Shown here: one piece after another, positions 1-6,453 of the stretch
Position numbering within the stretch: the stretch's first letter is position 1
Layout: each line of letters starts with the position of its first letter
DNA from: Deltaproteobacteria bacterium UBA1386
GTDB lineage: Bacteria > Desulfobacterota > Syntrophorhabdia > Syntrophorhabdales > Syntrophorhabdaceae
NCBI GenBank assembly: GCA_002305765.1
Contig: DBQU01000088.1
Coordinates: 1-20,422 of the forward strand
Reading direction: 5' to 3'
Length of the DNA stretch: 20,422 nt
The notes under the pieces: model-generated
The model's input: only the letters and a program-made list of their open reading frames with translations
What the model was told of the DNA's origin: nothing
Database searches by the model: none
Translations under genes and position numbers: made by a program

Positions 1-1
1 A

Positions 2-70
2 AACGCTTTTAGTGACACGTGCAGCTATACCTACACAACGTATCAGGGCAAAGAGCTGTGCGTAAAATAG
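2..70 (+). CDS. C-terminal end of an unidentified protein (partial)
   Basis: An open frame enters from the left edge and stops with TAG at 68-70. It encodes 22 residues, beginning NAFSDTCSYTYTTYQGKELC. The tail has two cysteines 13 residues apart and many Thr/Tyr residues, which would suit an exported protein with a disulfide, but that is a guess. No family can be assigned. Support is limited to the open frame, its plausible codon use and its position 99 bases ahead of the next gene on the same strand. Confidence 0.4.
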   Translation, partial: NAFSDTCSYTYTTYQGKELCVK

Positions 71-115
71 TCCGGGAGGACGCTCTCAAAAAGTGAATGG
101 AATTTGAAAAACGCG

Positions 116-145
116 GGGTGGGCGGGATTGGTCTGTTCCCCACCC
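116..145. repeat. GC-rich inverted repeat upstream of the 170 gene
   Basis: GGGTGGG at 116-122 pairs exactly with CCCACCC at 139-145 across a 16-base loop. It lies between the stop at 70 and the start at 170. No T-run follows, so it is not a classical terminator. It could end the upstream transcript weakly, act as an RNA hairpin in the leader, or be a protein-binding site. Confidence 0.3.
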
Positions 146-169
146 GGATAATGCCTGTGAGGAGACACG

Positions 170-445
170 ATGACAATATTCTTATGCACCCTGACAGCAT
201 TGGCCGTCGTCGTTCTCGTTGTCTACCTGGCCATTCCCATAGCTAAAATGATCAAGAACAAGGACAGGCAGCGTGATGTCGCGGAAGTGCTGTATCCCGG
301 GGACGGGGAGCGTCAGTCTGAGTTTAGAGACAAGGTCGCCTCTGAAATCCTCCGTAATAACCCGGGATTGACATACGAGTCCGCCGAGTTCCAGACTCTC
401 TACCGGCAAGAGATGGACAGGCTGCTGAAGGAAAACCAAAGTTAG
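170..445 (+). CDS. small membrane-anchored hypothetical protein (91 aa)
   Basis: The ATG at 170 is preceded by GGAG at 161-164 with 5-base spacing, which fixes the start. Residues 3-25 form one hydrophobic segment (Ile/Leu/Val/Ala rich). It is followed at once by a basic stretch, KMIKNKDRQR, so an N-out/C-in single-pass anchor is predicted by the positive-inside rule. The remaining 60 residues are charged and probably helical (for example EFRDKVASEILRNNPG). The size and layout resemble small inner-membrane proteins with a cytoplasmic helical tail. I do not recognise a family and assign no function. The next gene starts 256 bases downstream behind its own promoter, so this gene is probably transcribed separately from it. 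Confidence 0.65.
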   Translation: MTIFLCTLTALAVVVLVVYLAIPIAKMIKNKDRQRDVAEVLYPGDGERQSEFRDKVASEILRNNPGLTYESAEFQTLYRQEMDRLLKENQS

Positions 446-549
446 GGAACTTTAGGACACGCTTTGCATCTTCGCCTTCTACTGTTTCCGCTGATGCGTT
501 AGTCTGGAATGACGGCAAATTGTATGAACCTGCCGTTGCATCACAACTC

Positions 550-579
550 TGGACAGAGTCCCGCAGAAAAGAGTATACT
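550..579 (+). promoter_or_regulatory. sigma70-like promoter for the helicase operon
   Basis: TGGACA (550-555, five of six matches to TTGACA) and TATACT (574-579, five of six to TATAAT) are separated by 18 bases. Transcription would begin near 586, leaving a leader of about 115 bases before the start at 702. That leader contains a GC-rich hairpin: GTCCGCC at 605-611 against GGCGGGC at 623-629, with one G-T pair. It fits as the promoter of the 702 gene and the helicase behind it. Confidence 0.5.
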
Positions 580-641
580 GAGCGGCGTTAGTCTTACCTT
601 TCTTGTCCGCCGGCTTTTGCGGGGCGGGCCGATACGAAATA

Positions 642-658
642 TGATCATCGTTTGATCA
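642..658. promoter_or_regulatory. paired TGATCA sites in the operon leader
   Basis: TGATCA occurs at 642-647 and again at 653-658, 5 bases apart. Because TGATCA is itself a palindrome, the pair forms a perfect inverted repeat around TCGTT. The centre-to-centre distance is 11 bases, close to one helical turn, as expected for a dimeric DNA-binding protein; it could equally be a small RNA hairpin. It lies downstream of the predicted promoter and 44 bases before the start codon. No regulator is identified. Confidence 0.25.
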
Positions 659-701
659 GATCAACAAGCGACCCAATTCGAAAGGAATAAGGATATAGAA
701 A

Positions 702-1043
702 ATGCCAAGCATTGAAGAATTTATCAAAATGAGAGAGGGTATCGAGGAACTTGCCGCAAAGATCGCTGTTTTTATAGAACGCAAGGATGCAAGAGAAGCG
801 AAGAAACATCTTGATACTGCAAACCACCAGCTGGAAGTATTGAAGACCATGATTGCCAACGACACGCAAGAGATGGTCGGTAGACGCCTCTCCGCGCAGC
901 TTGAGGGCTTTGGCACCAGGATCGAAAAAATGAAATTGAAAATGCCCGTTAAGAGGCGGACTGAGAAAAAGGAGAAAGCTGAGCCGACGACCAGGTCTTC
1001 CAACACGGAGACGTTGGAAATAGTCACGTTTGAGCGTCCTTAG
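702..1043 (+). CDS. small helical, basic-tailed hypothetical protein (113 aa) ahead of helicase
   Basis: The ATG at 702 has AAGGAT about 7 bases upstream. Residues 1-85 are rich in Glu, Lys, Ala and Leu with heptad-like spacing (EELAAKIAVFIERKDAREAK), so an all-helical or coiled-coil fold is likely. Residues 76-95 are strongly basic (KMKLKMPVKRRTEKKEK) and could bind nucleic acid. There is no signal peptide or membrane segment, so it is probably cytoplasmic. It ends 33 bases before the UvrD/Rep-type helicase and shares its promoter, which suggests a linked role, possibly as an accessory factor; that is inference. I do not recognise a named family. Confidence 0.65.
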   Translation: MPSIEEFIKMREGIEELAAKIAVFIERKDAREAKKHLDTANHQLEVLKTMIANDTQEMVGRRLSAQLEGFGTRIEKMKLKMPVKRRTEKKEKAEPTTRSSNTETLEIVTFERP

Positions 1044-1076
1044 CATTGCTATCAGGGATAATGATGGGGATCCGAC

Positions 1077-3020
1077 GTGAAGAATAGCATAGAGCGGGAC
1101 CTGAGGGCCGAGCTCAATACTTCGCAATATGACGCGGTTACCACCACGGAGGGGCCTGTTCTTGTCATCGCCGGTGCGGGGAGCGGGAAGACGAGGGTCA
1201 TAGAATACCGCTCGCTTCACCTTATACAAAAGGATATTGAGCCGGAATCGATCCTGCTTCTGACATTTACCCGCAGAAGCGCTCAGGAGATGATCGAACG
1301 GGCTTCCCGGAACGATCCGAGATGTTCGAGGATAGACGGCGGCACCTTTCACTCGTTTGCGAGCAAGGTCCTTCGGGTGTACAGCAGGAATCTTGGCCTG
1401 TCGAATTCCTTCACCATATATGACGAAGGTGACGCGGAGGAGGCGATCCGGCGTTGCTGCAACAAAATGGGCTACGATCGCGACAAGGAGTTTCCCAAGA
1501 AGAATGAACTGAAGAATGTCTTCAGCCTCTGTGTCAATAAGGGAATGGACGTCGAAGACGCGGTCCTGAGGAAGTACGTTGACTACGAGGACCGCCTCGG
1601 CGAGATCAGGCATGTTCAGAAGGAATATGCCGAGTATAAGCTCAGGAACAACTGTGTCGATTATGATGACCTCCTGGTCTATCTCAGGGTTGTCCTCGGG
1701 ATCGACGAGGTCAGGGAGAGACTCTCATCGCGATACCGGTACATCATGGTCGATGAATTCCAGGACACGAACGGCATCCAGGCGGATATCGTCCGTCTTC
1801 TCGCGAAAAGACACAACAATGTGATGGTCGTGGGTGACGACGCGCAGAGCATCTATGGGTTCCGGGGAGCCAACCACACCAACATTCTGCGATTTCCCGG
1901 GGAGTTCGAAGGCTGCAGGGTGATCATGCTCGAGCAGAATTACCGAAGCACCCAGTCTATTCTGGATGTGGGCAACGCCGTCCTCAACACCATGACGCGT
2001 AAATTCGAGAAGCGCCTGGTCGCGGCGAACGGCGAGGTTGGCGAAAAACCGGTGGTGCTGCGATTTGAGGATATCTACGAGGAGGCGGCCTGGGTGGGGC
2101 GCAAAGTGCAGAACCTCAGGGCGAAGGGCATCGCTTTGAGAGATATCGCCGTGCTGTTCAGAACGGCATTCACCTCGATGCCCCTTCAGTCGGAATTGGT
2201 AAGGCAGGGCATACGCTTCAAGCTCTTCGGCGGCCGCAAGTTCTATGAAATGGCCAACGTGCGGGACGTCGTCTCGTACCTCCGGTTGATCGCGAACCCC
2301 GCCGACGAGCTGGCCTGGCACCGCGTCCTGCTCCTTTTGCCGGGTATCGGCGCGAGGACCGTGGAAAGGCTCCTCGAGATGATCACCCACTACACCGATC
2401 CGAAGGACATCATTGAAAGGGTTTTCGCCCCGCTATGCACGGGCCAGAAGAACTCGGACGTCTTCGCCTCGTTCGCGAGACTTCTCCAGACGCTCCTTAC
2501 CCCATCCATGACGCCGTCGCGGCAGGTGGACGCCGTCATGGAACACTATGGTCCCATAATGGAGAGCAAATACAAAAAAGACCCCCTCAAGGTCAGGGAG
2601 TTGGCCATGTTGGGGCAGATGGCCCGAAGGTATACGAACTTGAAGGATTTTCTTGCCGATGTGTCCGTTGATCCCGACAAGGATACGAATGACGATGACG
2701 TCGAATACCTCACCCTCTCGACGGTGCATTCGGCAAAGGGTCTCGAATGGGGCAGGGTCTTTCTTATCGGCCTCGTGGACGGCGTTTTCCCTTCGAGCAG
2801 GTCATTCGATGAAGGCGACGGTGGGGATATCGAGGAGGAGAAACGGCTTTTGTACGTGGCAGTTACAAGGGCGAAAGAAGAGCTCTTCATGAGCTACTAC
2901 ACCAAAAAAGGCGTGAATGAACGGTCCAAGGCAGCGCTGTGCCGGTTCCTCGATCGTGCCAATGTTCAAAAAACGTTTGAGGCCAGGACGGTAAAGCCGT
3001 CAACCAGGACATCCCGCTGA
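1077..3020 (+). CDS. UvrD/Rep/PcrA-family SF1A ATP-dependent DNA helicase
   Basis: This is a 3'-5' DNA helicase that unwinds duplex DNA using ATP in repair or restart of replication. All superfamily 1A motifs are visible: Q motif with Q17, Walker A AGAGSGKT (32-39), motif Ia TFTRRSA (64-70), Walker B DEFQDT (226-231), motif III GDDAQSIYGFRG (253-264), motif IV QNYRST (287-292), motif V TVHSAKGLEW (549-558) and motif VI VAVTRAK (594-600). The start is GTG at 1077 with GGGGA 6 bases upstream; nearby ATGs at 1061 and 1064 are out of frame. At 647 residues it is shorter than typical UvrD or PcrA (about 720) and nearer to Rep. It ends soon after motif VI, so the usual C-terminal RNA-polymerase-interacting Tudor region is missing. 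The family is certain; the exact orthologue (uvrD, pcrA or rep) is not, so no symbol is given. Confidence 0.95.
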   Translation: MKNSIERDLRAELNTSQYDAVTTTEGPVLVIAGAGSGKTRVIEYRSLHLIQKDIEPESILLLTFTRRSAQEMIERASRNDPRCSRIDGGTFHSFASKVLRVYSRNLGLSNSFTIYDEGDAEEAIRRCCNKMGYDRDKEFPKKNELKNVFSLCVNKGMDVEDAVLRKYVDYEDRLGEIRHVQKEYAEYKLRNNCVDYDDLLVYLRVVLGIDEVRERLSSRYRYIMVDEFQDTNGIQADIVRLLAKRHNNVMVVGDDAQSIYGFRGANHTNILRFPGEFEGCRVIMLEQNYRSTQSILDVGNAVLNTMTRKFEKRLVAANGEVGEKPVVLRFEDIYEEAAWVGRKVQNLRAKGIALRDIAVLFRTAFTSMPLQSELVRQGIRFKLFGGRKFYEMANVRDVVSYLRLIANPADELAWHRVLLLLPGIGARTVERLLEMITHYTDPKDIIERVFAPLCTGQKNSDVFASFARLLQTLLTPSMTPSRQVDAVMEHYGPIMESKYKKDPLKVRELAMLGQMARRYTNLKDFLADVSVDPDKDTNDDDVEYLTLSTVHSAKGLEWGRVFLIGLVDGVFPSSRSFDEGDGGDIEEEKRLLYVAVTRAKEELFMSYYTKKGVNERSKAALCRFLDRANVQKTFEARTVKPSTRTSR

Positions 3021-3036
3021 TCACATTACGTTTCCC

Positions 3037-3060
3037 CAGGGCCTCAAAGTCTGTGCCCTG
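3037..3060. terminator. possible shared hairpin between convergent genes
   Basis: CAGGGC (3037-3042) and GCCCTG (3055-3060) form a perfect 6-bp stem with a 12-base loop. It lies in the 50-base gap between the helicase stop (3020) and the stop of the opposing cyclopropane synthase gene (3071). Such a gap is where a bidirectional terminator is expected. Neither side has a T-run, so intrinsic termination would be weak. Confidence 0.3.
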
Positions 3061-3070
3061 AAGCTCCGAT

Positions 3071-4261
3071 CTAGGTCCGGTAGAGATGCTCCCGCGTCAT
3101 TGGCAGGGAGTTGTTCAGTCCGTTGGTGAAGAGGATCTGATAGAGCCTTGTGTCTCCCCAGCGGAAGGCTGCCGAGCTGCCGTTGAGGTACATGCGCCAC
3201 ATGCGGACAAAACCGTCGTCGAACATCTCCCGTATCTCCCGCGCGTTCGCTTCGAACCGCTTGCTCCATTCGTCCAGGGTTCTCGCGTAGTGGAGGCGAA
3301 GGTTTTCGATATCGACCGGGGAGAGGCCCCGCTCGCCCATGGTGCGGATAACATGATCAAGCATGGGGAGGTAACCCCCGGGGAAGATGTATTTCATGGT
3401 CCAAGAATCCTCGGCGGTATCAAGCTCCTTGCCGATGGTGTGGATCAGGCCGATGCCGCCGGGTTTCAGCAATTCCTTTGCCTTGTCCATGAATTGAGGG
3501 ATGAATCCTTTTCCCACGTGCTCGAACATGCCGATGGAGACGAACTTATCGAAGCGGCCTTTCACGTCGCGATAGTCTTCGAGGGAAATGGTGATGTCCT
3601 TTTCGAGTCCTTTCGCTGCCGCCCTTTTCCTTGCGTACTCAGCCTGATGAGGGGACAGGGTACACCCCAGGCCCTTGACGCCGTAATGGCGCGCGGCATA
3701 GAGAAGCATGCCGCCCCAGCCGCACCCGATATCTATCAGCGTTTCCCCTTCCTTCAGTTGAAGTTTCCTGCAGATGTGTTCGTACTTTTGCTGCTGCGCC
3801 TGTTCCAGGGTGTCCTCTTCGTTCCTGAAATAGGCACAAGAATAGGTCATGCTCTCGTCAAGGTAATACCGGTAGAACTCGTCTCCCAGGTCGTAGTGAT
3901 GAGTAATGTTCCCGGGTGACCTTGTTGTGGTGTTGAGTGATCTGATGTGCTGCACGAGAATGGCCAATCTCGCGCCGGGTGAGAGTTTCGCATTCCGGAA
4001 ACGGGGGTCAACGCCGAGACGGACGAGCTGTTGCAGACTGCCATCCACGTCGATGTTGCCGGCGACGTATTCTTCCCTGAACCCGAGCGTGCCGTCGCCA
4101 AGACAACGTCTCGCCGCCGTTCCGGTCTTGAATGTGAGAGTAAAGGCCGTCGGGCCGTTCCCGTAGGTCTCGCTTTGACCATCCCAGAAGCGCACTTCAA
4201 AGGGAATATCGGGAAAATTACGACTCAGCGCTCCGAACAATTCTTGAAGCGTCTTCTTCAT
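3071..4261 (-). CDS. cfa: cyclopropane-fatty-acyl-phospholipid synthase
   Basis: The enzyme transfers a methylene group from S-adenosylmethionine to cis double bonds of membrane phospholipid acyl chains, a known response to acid, solvent or stationary-phase stress. At 396 residues it is close to E. coli Cfa (382). The SAM-binding loop is DIGCGWGG (177-184). The conserved YSCAYF contains the active-site Cys142. EDYRD (228-232) and SIGMFEHVG (242-250) match family blocks, followed by HTIGKE and the C-terminal YLNGSSAAFRWGD. The start ATG at 4259-4261 is preceded by GGAGG with 5-base spacing. It is transcribed towards the helicase and away from the 4503 gene. Nothing appears truncated. The protein should act at the inner leaflet as a peripheral membrane enzyme. 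Confidence 0.95.
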   Translation of the reverse strand: MKKTLQELFGALSRNFPDIPFEVRFWDGQSETYGNGPTAFTLTFKTGTAARRCLGDGTLGFREEYVAGNIDVDGSLQQLVRLGVDPRFRNAKLSPGARLAILVQHIRSLNTTTRSPGNITHHYDLGDEFYRYYLDESMTYSCAYFRNEEDTLEQAQQQKYEHICRKLQLKEGETLIDIGCGWGGMLLYAARHYGVKGLGCTLSPHQAEYARKRAAAKGLEKDITISLEDYRDVKGRFDKFVSIGMFEHVGKGFIPQFMDKAKELLKPGGIGLIHTIGKELDTAEDSWTMKYIFPGGYLPMLDHVIRTMGERGLSPVDIENLRLHYARTLDEWSKRFEANAREIREMFDDGFVRMWRMYLNGSSAAFRWGDTRLYQILFTNGLNNSLPMTREHLYRT

Positions 4262-4502
4262 GGGTGCCTCCAGAGTGAGTCGCCGCCCCAGGTGCGGTTA
4301 CTAAAGTCTATCAAATCCGGGAGGGGGAGGACAGTGACATAGCTCTCTTCGCGTTATTCTGCGGTGCGTCGAACCGGGCAGTACATCGACTGCTTCTTCA
4401 GGCAGCGAGCGGACGCTCTTGCAATGTTGACATCTTTGCGGTATCAAGTGTTTGGATGAAAACAAGCGCAGGGGTTGCGCGACACAGAGAGACCTGACGG
4501 TG

Positions 4503-4793
4503 ATGATGATGGAGATCAAGCTGGAACCGAGTCTTACGCATTGCATCGAAACGACGGCAAAGAGGGAATATGAGAGGGTGCTGGGTCAGCTTCTCAAGGG
4601 AAAGGAAGAAGATAGCCAGCTGGCCGAGGAACTGGAACTATTGAGGATCTTCCTGGAATCGGCAGACTTCGGGCAGTTGAGGAGCCGTTGTGATGATTCC
4701 CTGACAGCAGGCAAAGGGGTCGAGGCCAGACTGACGTCCTCAAGCTCCGCACCGGGATATGAGATCGAGATCGTTGAGATCGACGGAGCGTAG
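4503..4793 (+). CDS. hypothetical acidic helical protein (96 aa)
   Basis: The frame is open from a TTG at 4452, but nothing like a ribosome site precedes that codon. I chose the ATG at 4503 because a purine-rich AGAGAG (4486-4491) lies upstream; ATGs at 4506 and 4509 are equally possible. The central part (KREYERVLGQLLKGKEEDSQ and on to ELELLRIFLESADF) is strongly helical and acidic, and the end is a short Ser-rich tail finishing EIEIVEIDGA. There is no signal peptide or membrane segment. No family recognised. It lies 50 bases upstream of the broken acetyltransferase start and diverges from the cyclopropane synthase gene, with a 241-base gap between the two starts. Confidence 0.55.
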   Translation: MMMEIKLEPSLTHCIETTAKREYERVLGQLLKGKEEDSQLAEELELLRIFLESADFGQLRSRCDDSLTAGKGVEARLTSSSSAPGYEIEIVEIDGA

Positions 4794-4842
4794 CACATGG
4801 CCTGGATAGCGGGTATTCCACAATGAGGGACAGGGAGACCTT

Positions 4843-5034
4843 ATGAAAAGTGATGTCAGCCTCCGCCGCATCGATCCCCGGGAGGTGCCTGTCGTTGGCA
4901 CGCTGATCCGGGATACCATGAGGGCGTCCTATCCGGTCTTCTATCCCCCGCGGGGTACTGGGAGGGCGTCAAGGCGCTCGGTGAGAAGCACGACGATTAG
5001 GTCCTATCCTGTTGATATCTCTTCCTTTTATTGA
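4843..5034 (+). pseudogene. truncated GNAT acetyltransferase N-terminus (63 aa, probably broken)
   Basis: The ATG at 4843 has GGGAGA about 6 bases upstream. Residues 1-37, including RRIDPREVPVVGTLIRDTMR followed by ASYPVFYPP, look like the first strand and helix of a GNAT-fold N-acetyltransferase, where RDTMRASY-x3-YPP is a familiar pattern. After about residue 37 the sequence turns into low-quality Arg/Ser/Thr-rich residues and stops at 63; the acetyl-CoA-binding motif (Q/RxxGxG/A) is absent, so no working enzyme is possible. In another frame at 4950-5000 the DNA reads AGYWEGVKALGEKHDD then TAG, which looks like a genuine C-terminus. I interpret this as a gene remnant with an internal deletion or fusion. 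The GNAT assignment rests on the N-terminus only. Confidence 0.5.
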
Positions 5035-5105
5035 GGTTTTGTGGCATCATAATGGCAGGAGATCAAGACGTTCCCGTGACTCTGGGGGCGAAAGGAGAGA
5101 AGGGG

Positions 5106-6137
5106 TTGTTTTCGATATTCCACTCGCCGTCAAAAGACATTGGCATTGACCTCGGAACCGCGAATACGCTGTTCTACCTGAGAAACAAAGGCATTGTGCT
5201 CAACGAGCCTTCCGTTCTCGCCGTGCGCAACGGTGCTCGGGGATTGAAGAAGGTCCTCGCCGCCGGAGGAAACGCCAAGGACATGCTGGGCAAGACGCCG
5301 GACCATATCAACGTCAGCCGGCCACTGCAACACGGAGTCATCTCCGATTTCGAGTCCGCGCAGTCCATGCTGAAGCAATTCTTGGAGCAGGTCGATTACA
5401 GCAGTTTTGGCGCGAGGCCAAGAATAGTCATATCCGTCCCCTGCGACGTGACACCCATAGAGAAGCGGGCCGCGAAAGAGGCGGCGGAGGCGGCGGGAAA
5501 GGGGGAGGTGTATCTTATCGAAGAACCCATGGCAGCGGCTATCGGAGCGGGTCTGCCCATCACGGAGCCGGCCGGGAGCATGATCGTCGATATCGGCTCA
5601 GGCCTGACGGAAGTGGCTGTCGTCAGCCTTTCCGGCATTGTCTACTGTAACGCGGTCCGTATCGCCGGGGAAGATATGGATGAAGCCATCGTTAATTATA
5701 TACGGCGCAAATACAATCTCCTCATTGGTAACCAAACGGCGGAGAAGATAAAGATAGCCATAGGCTCGGCCTATCCTGATGCTGATGAGGAAACGAGGAC
5801 GATGGCGATAAACGGCAGGAACCTCATGGACGGAATACCACAATCGCTTGAAGTATCATCACCCGAGATCAGGGAGGCGATAGCAGAGCCAGTTCATTCC
5901 ATAACCGACGCCATACGCATTGCTCTCGAAAGAATGCCGCCGGAGCTTGCGTCGGATATCGTCGACACGGGGATCGTCCTGAGTGGTGGGGGGAGTCTTC
6001 TCAAGAACCTTGACCGCCTGATACACAAGGTCACACAGGTTCCCGTTCACGTTGCCGACAACGCGATGACGGTTGTGGCGAAAGGGGCAGGCAGGGTGCT
6101 TGATGAGCTTGCCCTTCTGAAAGAGATCTCTGTGTAA
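5106..6137 (+). CDS. mreB: MreB-like bacterial actin homologue
   Basis: Bacterial actin that polymerises on the inner membrane and directs cell-wall synthesis in rod-shaped cells. Visible motifs (numbered from 5106): phosphate-1 DLGTANT (15-21), EEPMAAAIGAGLP (139-151), phosphate-2 DIGSGLTE (162-169) and adenosine loop LSGGGSLLKNLDRL (292-305). I chose the TTG at 5106 because AAGGAG lies 8 bases upstream and the 343-residue product, starting LFSIFHSPSKDIGIDLGTAN, matches normal MreB length. The frame is open from TTG 5031, and an ATG at 5052 would add 18 unrelated residues but lacks a good ribosome site. Two oddities: the phosphate-2 loop differs from the usual DIGGGTTE, and no mreC, mreD or mrdA follows. 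It may therefore be a paralogue rather than the main shape-determining copy. Confidence 0.9.
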   Translation: MFSIFHSPSKDIGIDLGTANTLFYLRNKGIVLNEPSVLAVRNGARGLKKVLAAGGNAKDMLGKTPDHINVSRPLQHGVISDFESAQSMLKQFLEQVDYSSFGARPRIVISVPCDVTPIEKRAAKEAAEAAGKGEVYLIEEPMAAAIGAGLPITEPAGSMIVDIGSGLTEVAVVSLSGIVYCNAVRIAGEDMDEAIVNYIRRKYNLLIGNQTAEKIKIAIGSAYPDADEETRTMAINGRNLMDGIPQSLEVSSPEIREAIAEPVHSITDAIRIALERMPPELASDIVDTGIVLSGGGSLLKNLDRLIHKVTQVPVHVADNAMTVVAKGAGRVLDELALLKEISV

Positions 6138-6177
6138 TGTTCCGGATACCGCAGTGATCCCTCTGTTGTGAGACCAC

Positions 6178-6205
6178 TTGACAAACTTTGGAGGAACACT
6201 ATACC
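6178..6205 (+). promoter_or_regulatory. sigma70-like promoter with consensus -35
   Basis: A perfect TTGACA at 6178-6183 is followed after 16 bases by TATACC (6200-6205, four of six matches to TATAAT). It lies 40 bases after the MreB stop. Transcription from about 6212 would give a leader of roughly 210 bases before the GTG at 6425 of the secreted six-cysteine protein, which therefore appears to have its own promoter. The GGAGGA inside the spacer (6190-6195) could instead be a ribosome site for a 48-residue open frame at 6207-6353, which I consider less likely. Confidence 0.45.
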
Positions 6206-6424
6206 AATGGTCGTCGTCAATGGAGTTCTCGCGCCGGGGGACGCTTCCCGGGAGACCGGAGCTGATGATCTTTCTAAACTTCCTGCTAGGAAGAAAGAGG
6301 TCACTATCTGGACCAGCGGGGATGGCAGGAGAGTCGTCGATGCGCTCCTGTGACTTGATGATGAAGGGGAATGCGTTGCTGCTTGAATGTCGATGCTCGA
6401 TCTCGTGAAGAAAAGGAGAATGCC

Positions 6425-6453
6425 GTGAAGAGAATTGCCGTAGGAGTTGGGGG
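6425..6453 (+). other. probable true start and one-base frameshift in a G5 run
   Basis: GTG at 6425 has AAGGAG (6413-6418) 6 bases upstream and begins V/M-KRIAVGV, an ideal positively charged signal-peptide start. Reading on, the frame is lost at five consecutive G (6449-6453). Removing one G joins it exactly to the downstream frame, giving MKRIAVGVGVFLVALLML and then MVWASAVMA with cleavage before Gln. The result is a 162-residue preprotein. The break could be a sequencing or assembly error, a real inactivating mutation, or a slippage site that switches export on and off. Confidence 0.6.

Noticed and set aside
645..1613. A 322-residue minus-strand open frame across the small helical gene and helicase start
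   Set aside because: Both plus-strand genes are supported by ribosome sites and motifs; the minus frame has no motif and spans their junction.
4427..4432. A perfect TTGACA upstream of the 4503 gene
   Set aside because: No acceptable -10 hexamer lies 16-18 bases downstream (4449-4456 reads TGTTTGGA), so I do not call a promoter.
6168..6353. A 61-residue open frame (48 residues from ATG 6207) with GGAGGA upstream
   Set aside because: The GGAGGA lies in the spacer of a better-supported promoter (TTGACA-16-TATACC), the ribosome-site spacing is 11 bases, and the product resembles no protein. It is probably leader sequence.
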